Shown here one piece after another: positions 15,343-21,444 of a stretch of 23,191 bases of DNA. The DNA is from Lachnobacterium bovis (lineage in GTDB: Bacteria; Bacillota; Clostridia; Lachnospirales; Lachnospiraceae). Both the position numbers and the translations under genes were made by a program. The notes under the pieces were generated by a model. The model worked only from the letters and a program-made list of their open reading frames with translations, did no database searches and was not told the DNA's origin. How positions within the stretch are numbered: the stretch's first letter is position 1; each line of letters starts with the position of its first letter. The stretch spans positions 1-23,191 of the forward strand of contig NZ_FOGW01000029.1 of assembly GCF_900111325.1 (NCBI RefSeq), in the 5' to 3' direction.

Positions 15343-15726
15343 ATGAACTTGCAAAAATTTATTGATAACTGGGATGGAGCGTATGCAGTTAATTCCGGTG
15401 AAATTAGTGAAAAGTTTTTTGTTTATTTGGCAGATGATTTCAAAGATGCATTGGTTGAAGAGTGTGAAAATAGAGGTATGCATTTGAAAAATTATATTCT
15501 AGGAAGTCAATTTATTTGTGGTTTTATAAAAAAAGGAAAAAAATTTGTATATTTTAGTTGGAATTTTTTGAGCAAGGATAATAGAGTTAATACTTTTACG
15601 GAGGTTTCATATAGAGGCGTAGAAAATGATCATGATTTTGTAAATGGAATATATGAAACATGTCAGCTATCAGAGTTGGTAGATAAAGTTGAAAAATATT
15701 TTAATGAACATTCTTTAGTGGCATAA
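15343..15726 (+). CDS. unrecognised 127-aa protein
   Basis: I do not recognise this protein. It starts MNLQKFIDNWDGAYAVNSGE, is soluble-looking, acidic at the N-terminus and rich in aromatic residues in the middle (FVYFSWNFLSKDNR). It has no signal peptide, membrane helix or clear catalytic motif; the single Cys near the middle and another near the end are not paired in any pattern. AAGGGGGC lies before ATG 15343, and the reading frame ends at a very strong terminator, so it is a real single-gene unit. A possible sigma-D promoter is at 15267-15294, which would place it in a motility regulon. The only neighbours are the tRNA gene upstream (opposite strand) and the convergent HPr-like gene. Confidence 0.7.
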   Translation: MNLQKFIDNWDGAYAVNSGEISEKFFVYLADDFKDALVEECENRGMHLKNYILGSQFICGFIKKGKKFVYFSWNFLSKDNRVNTFTEVSYRGVENDHDFVNGIYETCQLSELVDKVEKYFNEHSLVA

Positions 15727-15789
15727 AAAAGTCCCATACATTTATATTGTGAGTTAGATAGTTACAATATAAATGTTATGGGACTTTTA
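15727..15789. terminator. bidirectional rho-independent terminator
   Basis: GTCCCATA (15731-15738) with ATTTATATTGT (15740-15750) pairs with ACAATATAAAT (15764-15774) and TATGGGAC (15777-15784). A-run and T-run flank both sides, so it can end both the 127-aa gene and the convergent HPr-like gene. Confidence 0.92.
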
Positions 15790-15797
15790 TTTATTAT

Positions 15798-16049
15798 TTA
15801 ATTTGATAAGAAATTGCTAAGAGATTCTACTGCTTCTGATTCATCTTCGCCATTTGCTAAAATTTGAATGTTTGAACCAGGAGTTGGATTGAATGCCATA
15901 ATTCCCATAATGCTTTTTGCATTGATATGTTTTTCGTTACTTTCCAAAATTATATTACTCTGAAACTGGCAAGCAAGTTGAACTAATTCTGCAATAGGAT
16001 TTCCCTTTCTTTCTAACCAATTTGATACGATAACGTTTGTTTCTTGCAT
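15798..16049 (-). CDS. HPr-like protein lacking His15 but keeping Ser46 (Crh-like)
   Basis: An 83-residue HPr-fold protein. Aligned by eye with Bacillus HPr without gaps through residue 49, the active-site block GIHARP reads ERKGNP, so the phosphate-accepting His15 is Lys15 and Arg17 is Asn17, while Pro18 is kept. The regulatory serine is intact: NAKSIMGIM places Ser46 exactly. It should therefore not carry PTS phosphate but could be phosphorylated by HPr kinase/phosphorylase, like Bacillus Crh (His15 to Gln). Such proteins act as corepressors with CcpA or bind metabolic enzymes; that role here is inferred. ATG 16049 is chosen because GGGAGGGG lies about eight bases upstream; a longer frame to 16088 has no such site. 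It is a single gene with its own promoter and terminator. No PTS gene is adjacent. Confidence 0.85.
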   Translation of the reverse strand: MQETNVIVSNWLERKGNPIAELVQLACQFQSNIILESNEKHINAKSIMGIMAFNPTPGSNIQILANGEDESEAVESLSNFLSN

Positions 16050-16097
16050 GTTGTTACCCCTCCCATAAATGAAATTATTTATTATCAACTATCTTCT

Positions 16098-16126
16098 ACT
16101 ATAAATAATTTGAGTAAAATATGCAA
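16098..16126 (-). promoter_or_regulatory. promoter of the HPr-like gene
   Basis: On the minus strand, TTGCAT (16126-16121), a 17-bp spacer and TATAGT (16103-16098) lie about 49 bp before the start codon. Confidence 0.6.
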
Positions 16127-16249
16127 ATAAAAAATTAAAAAAAAGTTTTGAAAACCAAAAAATTGTAAAAAAAAGAGAAAATAACAAGTAGTAAAACATT
16201 TTAATAGTGCACTTTTTTAAGAACTTTTAACAGAAAATTAATATATTGG

Positions 16250-16280
16250 TATGTATTTATTAGCAAATACATAGTATAAT
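16250..16280 (+). promoter_or_regulatory. operator-like palindrome abutting a TATAAT box
   Basis: TATGTATTT (16250-16258) and AAATACATA (16265-16273) form a perfect nine-bp inverted repeat with a six-base centre. TATAAT (16275-16280) follows after one base. The palindrome covers the place where the -35 box should be, and no good -35 is seen, as expected for a regulated promoter. It lies 90 bp before the two-TM gene. The rest of 16089-16369 is AT-rich. Confidence 0.5.
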
Positions 16281-16369
16281 AATATCAGGTGTTGCGTAAG
16301 TGTTACATCTGCTTTTAGGAAGAAGACATTATGTAGGATGTCAAATATATATGAAGTAAGGTGAAATAA

Positions 16370-16630
16370 ATGAACAATAACGACTTAAAAGATATAAAAT
16401 TTAATATACCAGGCAAAAAAGAATTATTATTGATACAAGGTAATGAATTTGTATATAAGGTTGGTATGATGGTTTTCTTAGCGATTATTTTGTATGAATT
16501 ATATAAGGGGGAACGAATTTATGCGACAAATTCACATATTTGCATGTTTTTGTTTTGGCTAGTCGGAATATTCTTCCATGGATATATAAAATATAAATAT
16601 GGCATTATTAGAAAAAAAGACAGAAAATAA
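16370..16630 (+). CDS. small two-TM membrane protein of unknown function (86 aa)
   Basis: An 86-residue protein with a soluble N-terminus of about 25 residues, two hydrophobic helices (about residues 29-46, VYKVGMMVFLAIILYELY, and 56-74, SHICMFLFWLVGIFFHGYI), and a short basic C-terminus ending RKKDRK. By the positive-inside rule both ends should face the cytoplasm. It resembles the many small two-helix DUF6442-type proteins of Firmicutes, but I cannot be sure of that family. AAGGTG precedes ATG 16370. A palindrome next to a TATAAT box upstream suggests regulated expression. No enzyme motif is present. Confidence 0.65.
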   Translation: MNNNDLKDIKFNIPGKKELLLIQGNEFVYKVGMMVFLAIILYELYKGERIYATNSHICMFLFWLVGIFFHGYIKYKYGIIRKKDRK

Positions 16631-16641
16631 TAAAAATTAAT

Positions 16642-16670
16642 TTGCTTTTTTGATTAATAAAGTATATTAT
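16642..16670 (+). promoter_or_regulatory. promoter of the DUF6465-type gene
   Basis: TTGCTT (16642-16647) and TATTAT (16665-16670) are 17 bp apart, 52 nt before the start codon. Confidence 0.6.
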
Positions 16671-16722
16671 ATTCTTTGTAGAGAATTTTTACAAAATTAT
16701 TACAAAGAGGAGGTATACGATA

Positions 16723-16980
16723 ATGGTAAAGAAGGAAACACTTAAAGCTGAAAAGAAAGCTACAACAACTAAAAAAGAAACAAAAGAGGTACAGGTTTAT
16801 TTCCAGTTCGGTAACCAGGAAGTTAACGAGAAAGAGGTAAACGAAAAAATTCAGAGTGCTCTTAAAGAGCAGGGACATAAAGATGCCATTAAAACAATGG
16901 AAATTTATGTTAAACCAGAAGAAAATGCAGCATATTATGTTGTAAATAAAACTGAAACAGGTAAAGTAGAATTATTCTAA
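16723..16980 (+). CDS. DUF6465-type small protein (85 aa)
   Basis: An 85-residue protein with a lysine- and threonine-rich N-terminus (about residues 1-23, low complexity, probably disordered) and a compact domain: EVQVYFQFGNQEVNEKEVNEKI, a helix IQSALKEQGH, then MEIYVKPEENAAYYVVNKTETGKVELF. The final block, YVKPEE-AAYYVVN, is what I remember of DUF6465, a family common in Lachnospiraceae, often behind a variable Lys/Ala-rich leader. Function unknown; the basic tail suggests nucleic acid or polyanion contact, which is a guess. AGAGGAGG before ATG 16723 is near-perfect and a consensus-like promoter lies upstream, so it is probably well expressed. Its codons look optimised (many AAA, AAC, GAA), in keeping with that. 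Confidence 0.75.
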   Translation: MVKKETLKAEKKATTTKKETKEVQVYFQFGNQEVNEKEVNEKIQSALKEQGHKDAIKTMEIYVKPEENAAYYVVNKTETGKVELF

Positions 16981-17150
16981 TAGAAGCGTGTTTTAGATAG
17001 TTAAAGTTAGTCAATAATTTATAGTTATATTTAATTGAATCGAATTGAGATGCATTTTCAAATGTGATGCTAATGTGGCATTATATTTGTTAATGTAGTC
17101 TTGATTGGTTCTTTTTTTATATCATTTTATAAACAACAAATTATAAATAA

Positions 17151-17188
17151 AATAACTAGGAAATGAAAAGATTCACATCCTAGTTATT
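17151..17188 (-). terminator. rho-independent terminator of ftsZ
   Basis: AATAACTAGGA (17151-17161) pairs perfectly with TCCTAGTTATT (17178-17188). On the minus strand a T-rich tail follows. The stretch 16981-17150 holds only AT-rich DNA and small hairpins around 17050-17085. Confidence 0.8.
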
Positions 17189-17215
17189 ATGTATGTTTAA
17201 ATATTATTTTGTAAT

Positions 17216-18463
17216 TTAATCGTTTCTTTTTTGTAAGAATGAAGGAATTTTAATATCATATGGTTCCTTGCTAGCTTTAACCGGTTCAGGTTGATTGATT
17301 CTATTTAATGTAGCATTTCCATTAGTGGAAACGTTAGAATTAATGTCATTAGGCAGTCCATAAGTATTGCCATTGTTCATTCTAGAATTAAAGTCGGCAT
17401 TCATTCCTAAACCTAAATTTCCGTTAGAACCTGAAATATTATGTAGTCTTGAATTTAAATTATCTTGCGATGGTGATGCGGTAGGATGGCTTGAATAAGT
17501 AGTTGTGTCTTTCATTCCAGTTGCAATAATTGTTATAACAATTTTATTTGCATCAGCCATGCCATTTTGTACAGTACCCCAAATGATGTTAACGTCTTCT
17601 CCAGCTAAAGCCTGAACGTAAGAAATTGCATCATTTATATCTAAAAGGTTAACGTCGCCACTTGAGTTGATCAAAATATTTGATGAACCTTCAATTCTTG
17701 TGTCAAGAAGAGGCGATTCAAGAGCTTGTTTAAATGCATCAATTATTTGGCTACTGTCATCAACAATGCCGATTCCAAGATGACCGATGCCTTTGTTTTC
17801 TAAAGTTGTTCTTAGATCATTAAAATCAAGATTAATCATTCCGTTATTGAAAATAATACTTGTAATACTTGTGACAGTGTATTTTAAAACATTATCAGCA
17901 AGTGCAAAAGCTTCATTTAAGCCAAGTGGTTTATTAGATACAGAAATATTAATTAATTTGTCGTTTGGAATAACTAATAATGTATCAATATTTTTTTTGA
18001 GATTTTCAATTCCGGCTTTTGCGACTTTACATCTTGGAGAACCCTCGAATTTAAAAGGTAAAGTAACAACTCCAATTGTTAGTATTTTTTTCTTTTTACA
18101 GATTTCTGCGATAATAGGAGTAGCACCTGTACCAGTTCCACCACCCATTCCACAAGTGAGAATAACCATATCATAGTTCTCTACAAGTTGTGATATTTCT
18201 TCAGAACTTTCGTGAGCAGCAGCTTCACCAACAGCTGGATTTGAGCCAGCACCATAGCCTTTTGTTAATTTCTCACCTATTTGAATTTTGTATTTAATAT
18301 CACAGGAATCAAGAATTTGTTTGTCTGTATTGAAAATAGCGTAGTCTACATGATCGCTATTTATATTTGCCATTCTTTTTATAGCGTTATTTCCGCCACC
18401 ACCAATACCTATTACAAGTATTTTTGGCTCTAAAGAATTTGTTGTTGTATTTAAAATTTCCAT
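17216..18463 (-). CDS. ftsZ: cell-division protein FtsZ
   Basis: Bacterial tubulin homologue, a GTPase that polymerises into the division ring. The 415-residue protein has IGIGGGGNNAIKRM (nucleotide loop, about residues 18-31), IQIGEKLTKGYGAGSNPAVG, the tubulin signature GGGTGTG (about 107-113), PNDKL, and the catalytic T7 loop NLDFND with both acidic residues. After about residue 310 comes a long linker rich in Asn, Ser and Gly, and then the C-terminal peptide DIKIPSFLQKR that binds FtsA, SepF or similar partners. All functional parts are intact, so it should be active. ATG 18463 is chosen for its AGAGGTG site; GTG 18472 overlaps that site. The gene is alone, not in a division/cell-wall cluster, and diverges from an XRE/ImmA pair. 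It may be one of two ftsZ copies. Confidence 0.93.
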   Translation of the reverse strand: MEILNTTTNSLEPKILVIGIGGGGNNAIKRMANINSDHVDYAIFNTDKQILDSCDIKYKIQIGEKLTKGYGAGSNPAVGEAAAHESSEEISQLVENYDMVILTCGMGGGTGTGATPIIAEICKKKKILTIGVVTLPFKFEGSPRCKVAKAGIENLKKNIDTLLVIPNDKLINISVSNKPLGLNEAFALADNVLKYTVTSITSIIFNNGMINLDFNDLRTTLENKGIGHLGIGIVDDSSQIIDAFKQALESPLLDTRIEGSSNILINSSGDVNLLDINDAISYVQALAGEDVNIIWGTVQNGMADANKIVITIIATGMKDTTTYSSHPTASPSQDNLNSRLHNISGSNGNLGLGMNADFNSRMNNGNTYGLPNDINSNVSTNGNATLNRINQPEPVKASKEPYDIKIPSFLQKRND

Positions 18464-18563
18464 TAAAGTCACCTCTATTTAGTTAATAAATATTGTAAAT
18501 ATATGTTTATTTTGTGAAAATATAGTTTTTTTTATATTCTGAAAAAAAAATTCAAAAAATCAA

Positions 18564-18645
18564 ATTCGCACTTTTGCGAATTACTTAATTAATAATATAG
18601 CTTTTATGCGATAAATAGTCAATAAAAATTTGCAAAAATGCGAAA
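18564..18645. promoter_or_regulatory. two operator-like palindromes in the ftsZ/XRE divergent region
   Basis: Site A: ATTCGCA (18564-18570), four bases, TGCGAAT (18575-18581), a perfect palindrome. Site B: ATTTGCA (18628-18634), four bases, TGCGAAA (18639-18645), an imperfect copy of the same consensus. Their centres are 64 bp apart, close to six helical turns, so a repressor could bind both on one DNA face. A TGCGAT half-site lies at 18607-18612 between them. Site B ends six bases before the -35 box of the XRE gene; site A lies nearer ftsZ. Confidence 0.65.
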
Positions 18646-18650
18646 AAATA

Positions 18651-18679
18651 TTGAAAAAAATATACCAGTATTGTAAAAT
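18651..18679 (+). promoter_or_regulatory. promoter of the XRE-ImmA pair
   Basis: TTGAAA (18651-18656) and TAAAAT (18674-18679) are separated by 17 bp, 36 nt before the XRE start codon, just downstream of operator-like site B. Confidence 0.65.
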
Positions 18680-18714
18680 AAAATCATAAATTAATAATTA
18701 GGTCGGAGGTTGCA

Positions 18715-19155
18715 ATGTCAATAGGAGAACGAATTAAGCAACGTAGAAAAGAGAAAAAAATATCTGTTGATTATATAGCGAAAAAGTTAGGTGTGTCGAG
18801 TTCGACAGTATATAGATATGAGGACTCATCTATTGAAAAAATACCAATTCGCGTATTTGATAAATTATGTGAAATTTTAGAAGTTACACCGGCAGAGCTT
18901 ATGGGAAATAGTGCAGAAACTTGCAGAACAGCAGAATCAAATATTCTTCCAGAAAAATTTAATAATCCACAAGATGCAATGGAGTTTATTTTGAGAACAC
19001 CAACACTTGCGGCGTATGGAGGATATGATCCAAGTAGCATGACAGATGAGATGATAGTTGAGTTTGCGAATGAGTTATTAAGGCAGTTTAGATATGTAAG
19101 TCTTAGTTTTAAAGAGAGGTATAATCAAAAGAATGAAGAAGAAGGACATTATTAA
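18715..19155 (+). CDS. XRE-family transcriptional repressor
   Basis: A 146-residue regulator. Residues 4-62 form a Cro/C1-type helix-turn-helix: IGERIKQRRKEKKISVDYIAKKLGVSSSTVYRYEDSSIEKIP, followed by FDKLCEILEVTPAELMG. The C-terminal part (about 75-146) is unlike any domain I know and includes MEFILRTPTLAAYGGYD and an acidic helix; it may be the dimerisation or protease-recognition part. GGTCGGAGG lies before ATG 18715. It overlaps the ImmA-type protease gene by 23 nt, a hallmark of ImmR/ImmA-like pairs in which the protease cleaves the repressor. Palindromes in front of it suggest self-regulation. No integrase or phage genes are near, so the pair may be a chromosomal stress switch rather than a prophage remnant. 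Confidence 0.88.
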   Translation: MSIGERIKQRRKEKKISVDYIAKKLGVSSSTVYRYEDSSIEKIPIRVFDKLCEILEVTPAELMGNSAETCRTAESNILPEKFNNPQDAMEFILRTPTLAAYGGYDPSSMTDEMIVEFANELLRQFRYVSLSFKERYNQKNEEEGHY

Positions 19156-19555
19156 TCTCGCAAGAGAAATTAAACAAAATTGGCAAACTAATGATCCGTA
19201 TGAAATTGCAAAAAAAATAGGAGTTTTAGTTTTTAATGGAGCCAATGTAAGAGGGTTTAAGGCTCATACGATTAAATTAGGGTCCTATCCTACTACAATA
19301 TGGATAAATGAAGCGTATACAGAGCTTTCTAAAAAAGTTTTATGTGCACATGAGTTAGGACATGCAATTTTGCATCCAGATAATATAAATTATTTTGGTG
19401 TAACACCGGAAAATGTGGCTAAAAATGTAGAGTATGAAGCAAACTTGTTTGCGTTAGCATTGCTTGTTGATGAAAGTAGTTTAAATATGCCAATAGAAAA
19501 TTTAAGTCCATATGCGGTAAAGAGTGTTTTGGATTATAACATTAAATTTTCATAA
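19133..19555 (+). CDS. ImmA/IrrE-family metallopeptidase
   Basis: A 140-residue zinc protease. HELGH at residues 73-77 gives two His ligands and the catalytic Glu, and the downstream EYEANLFALALL supplies the third, acidic ligand, which is the family pattern. No signal peptide, so it is cytoplasmic. Proteins of this family cleave the partner repressor (ImmR in ICEBs1, DdrO with IrrE in Deinococcus) upon DNA damage or another signal. The start, ATG 19133, lies inside the repressor gene, so translation is coupled. The first residues, MKKKDIINLAREIKQNW, look typical. The most likely target is the neighbouring XRE protein. Confidence 0.9.
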   Translation: MKKKDIINLAREIKQNWQTNDPYEIAKKIGVLVFNGANVRGFKAHTIKLGSYPTTIWINEAYTELSKKVLCAHELGHAILHPDNINYFGVTPENVAKNVEYEANLFALALLVDESSLNMPIENLSPYAVKSVLDYNIKFS

Positions 19556-19612
19556 ACTTTATTAAAATTTTATAAAAACTATAAACTTTATATTAAAAAC
19601 ATATAAATAATA

Positions 19613-19641
19613 TTGAAGCGTATACATATCTATGATATCAT
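19613..19641 (+). promoter_or_regulatory. promoter of cheY
   Basis: TTGAAG (19613-19618) and TATCAT (19636-19641) are 17 bp apart, about 50 nt before cheY. It is of sigma-A type; I see no good sigma-D box here. Confidence 0.6.
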
Positions 19642-19691
19642 TTCAGAAGTTGTAAAATAGATAAAAGAAAGATGATTAGGAGATATGTATT

Positions 19692-20054
19692 ATGGCTAGA
19701 ATATTGATATGCGATGATGCTGAATTTATGAGACTTATGGTTAGAGACATCCTTGAAAAAGAAGGACATGAGATTATTGGAGAAGCAGATAATGGAAATA
19801 CAGTTGTAGAGTTATACAAGAAATTATCACCAGATCTTGTAGTTTTAGATATTACAATGCCTGGCGATAATGGAATTACTGCATGTGAAAATATTATGAA
19901 ATATGATTCTAATGCAAGATTAGTTATTTGTTCTGCTATGGGACAAAAGGCTATGGTAATTGATGCTATTAAAGCAGGTGCACGTGATTTTATTACAAAG
20001 CCTTTTAAAGAGCATAGAATGATAGAAGCAGTAAATAGGGTGCTTAGTCTATAG
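19692..20054 (+). CDS. single-domain response regulator, CheY-like
   Basis: A 120-residue receiver domain with no output domain. All functional residues are present: acidic pair Asp8-Asp9 in LICDDAEFMR, the phosphorylation site Asp53 in VVLDITMPG, Ser81 in the Thr/Ser position (ICSAMGQ), and Lys103 in ITKPF. Receivers of this build bind the flagellar switch (CheY) or act as phosphate sinks or signal relays. It stands alone, without chemotaxis kinase genes, but a sigma-D-driven transglycosylase gene faces it from the other side of a terminator, which favours a motility role. AGGAG lies well before ATG 19692. The product could equally serve a non-chemotaxis relay. Confidence 0.88.
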   Translation: MARILICDDAEFMRLMVRDILEKEGHEIIGEADNGNTVVELYKKLSPDLVVLDITMPGDNGITACENIMKYDSNARLVICSAMGQKAMVIDAIKAGARDFITKPFKEHRMIEAVNRVLSL

Positions 20055-20099
20055 AATTCTAAAGCATAGTAAAAACAAACCAAATACTAGATATCGAAC

Positions 20100-20149
20100 T
20101 TGAAATAAAATAATATTGAAATAAAATAATATTGAAATAAATAATAATA
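20100..20149 (+). repeat. 16-bp AT-rich tandem repeat, three copies
   Basis: TTGAAATAAAATAATA occurs at 20100-20115 and 20116-20131, and a degenerate third copy extends from 20132 to 20149. It lies between cheY and the terminator. Confidence 0.75.
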
Positions 20150-20153
20150 AAAT

Positions 20154-20205
20154 AAAAGATGGCACAACTTGAAATGATAATTTTTTCAAACAATGCCATC
20201 TTTTT
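20154..20205. terminator. bidirectional terminator between cheY and the transglycosylase gene
   Basis: AAAAGATGGCA (20154-20164) pairs with TGCCATCTTTT (20194-20204), with TTGAA/TTCAA pairing inside. An A-run before and a T-run after let it work for both converging genes. Confidence 0.88.
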
Positions 20206-20213
20206 AAATACAT

Positions 20214-21050
20214 TTAAGCCTCATAATCTTTTTTGTATGCTTTTAAAGCTTCCATCATCTCGTCTAAAGATGCCTTTGTGACATTCATTTTAGCGAGTGT
20301 AGAATTTAAAACATTATTTAATTCTGCGTTGATTTCTTCTTCGGATTTCTTATAAGCAGTACCTATATTTGCAGAAGTTTTTGGCTGCTTATCATCTGAA
20401 ATAGTTGTTGTTGTTTTCATATCATCACCTAGGTAATTTAATATTTTTTTGACATAGTTTTGAGTTTCTTTAAAAGGAGGAATTCCTCCATATTTTTTCA
20501 CATTTCCACTACCAGCATTATAAGCAGCTAGAGCAAGTGAAACATTACCGTTATATAAAGCGAGTTTATCAGCAATATATTTTGCACCACCCATAATGTT
20601 TTCGCGTGGATCGTATGAATTACTAACGCCTAGCGATTTAGCAGTAGCGGGCATAAGTTGCATTATACCGACTGCGCCAGCACCGCTTACACATTTAGGA
20701 TTAAAATCAGATTCAGCCTTAGCAATACATTTTAGTAAATTAATATCAACATTGTAAGTTCTTGAGGCTTCTTCAAAATATTTTTCATATTCGCTTGGAT
20801 ATTTAAAACTTCCAACTTTACTATTGCCTGACGAATAAGTCACAGTTGTGGTACTAGTATTTAGTGCAGAGTTATTATCTGCCTTAGTAGTTGTTTCTAA
20901 ATTTTTTTTATAATTATTAACAGCATTAGAAGCAGTTGTTAAAATATAGTTAAAATCAGCTAATGTTTTATTATATTCAGCGGTCCTTGCTGCTTTTAAT
21001 TGTTGTTTAACAAGGTCATAATCTAAATATGGTACTATTGAAATACTCAT
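20214..21050 (-). CDS. lytic transglycosylase (SLT domain) without signal peptide
   Basis: A 278-residue murein lytic transglycosylase that would cleave the glycan strands of peptidoglycan. The GH23-type SLT domain spans about residues 90-205: NLLKCIAKAESDFNP with catalytic Glu113, GAGAVGIMQLMPATA, DPRENIMGGAKYIADKL, and SLALAAYNAGSGNVKKYGG. The first 85 residues are helical and then Ser/Thr-rich; there is no signal peptide or lipobox, and the start MSISIVPYLDYD is fixed by AAAGGAG before ATG 21050. The last 60 residues are charged and helical. A near-perfect sigma-D promoter lies 71 nt upstream, so it probably belongs to the flagellar regulon. It may leave the cell by the flagellar export apparatus or another non-Sec route. 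Bacillus CwlQ, as I recall it, a transglycosylase needed for swarming, is a possible counterpart. Confidence 0.88.
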   Translation of the reverse strand: MSISIVPYLDYDLVKQQLKAARTAEYNKTLADFNYILTTASNAVNNYKKNLETTTKADNNSALNTSTTTVTYSSGNSKVGSFKYPSEYEKYFEEASRTYNVDINLLKCIAKAESDFNPKCVSGAGAVGIMQLMPATAKSLGVSNSYDPRENIMGGAKYIADKLALYNGNVSLALAAYNAGSGNVKKYGGIPPFKETQNYVKKILNYLGDDMKTTTTISDDKQPKTSANIGTAYKKSEEEINAELNNVLNSTLAKMNVTKASLDEMMEALKAYKKDYEA

Positions 21051-21120
21051 ATAATTCTCCTTTCGTAAACGAACCTTAAAAAACAAGGTAAGATGCCTGT
21101 ATAAGAAGTTTACAGAACTT

Positions 21121-21147
21121 ATATCGGCAAATTATCATTTACATTAA
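21121..21147 (-). promoter_or_regulatory. sigma-D (sigma-28) promoter of the transglycosylase gene
   Basis: On the minus strand, TTAA (21147-21144), exactly 15 bp, then GCCGATAT (21128-21121). The Bacillus sigma-D consensus is TAAA-N15-GCCGATAT, so the -10 matches eight of eight and the -35 three of four. It is the clearest alternative-sigma promoter in the window. Confidence 0.75.
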
Positions 21148-21283
21148 GGAATAAAGAAAAATAATTTTTATAAAATTTTAATAATTATTGTGATATTAAT
21201 CTTTTAATTGTGTGTCATTAAAGAATAAACAGCAACAGTATAGCATATTTCAACAATATAGTGTAGTAAAAGAAAAATAATAC

Positions 21284-21312
21284 TTGAAAAAAAAATAATT
21301 ATAGTGTATTCT
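21284..21312 (+). promoter_or_regulatory. promoter of lysA
   Basis: TTGAAA (21284-21289) and TATTCT (21307-21312) are 17 bp apart, giving a 5' leader of about 125 nt that contains a perfect tandem repeat. The remainder of 21063-21283 is AT-rich apart from the sigma-D promoter. Confidence 0.5.
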
Positions 21313-21334
21313 TATGTAAATAAAATTTATCATA

Positions 21335-21374
21335 TTAAAGTAAAAAAGTACGACTTAAAGTAAAAAAGTACGAC
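21335..21374 (+). repeat. perfect 20-bp tandem duplication in the lysA leader
   Basis: TTAAAGTAAAAAAGTACGAC occurs twice, end to end, at 21335-21354 and 21355-21374, within the predicted leader of lysA. It may be a slippage duplication or a two-site regulator target. Confidence 0.85.
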
Positions 21375-21444
21375 AAAATAACAAAAAAGGAATAATTAAC
21401 GAAATATTATGTATAATTGTATGATAAAAAAAATAGGAGGATTT

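Noticed and set aside
18564..18645. LexA (SOS) boxes
   Set aside because: The Gram-positive LexA consensus CGAAC-N4-GTTCG is not matched; the palindromes fit a private XRE operator better.
18715..19555. XRE/ImmA pair as evidence of a prophage or conjugative element
   Set aside because: No integrase, excisionase or structural genes occur nearby, and the neighbours are housekeeping or motility genes.
20100..20149. AT-rich tandem repeats as a CRISPR array or iterons
   Set aside because: Units of 16 bp stand end to end without spacers and degrade in the third copy; simple slippage explains them.
21335..21374. 20-bp direct repeat as a CRISPR or att site
   Set aside because: Two copies with no spacer and no recombinase gene next to them.
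21313..21444. Lysine riboswitch before lysA
   Set aside because: The leader of about 125 nt is too short and too AT-rich, and none of the conserved junction motifs is visible.
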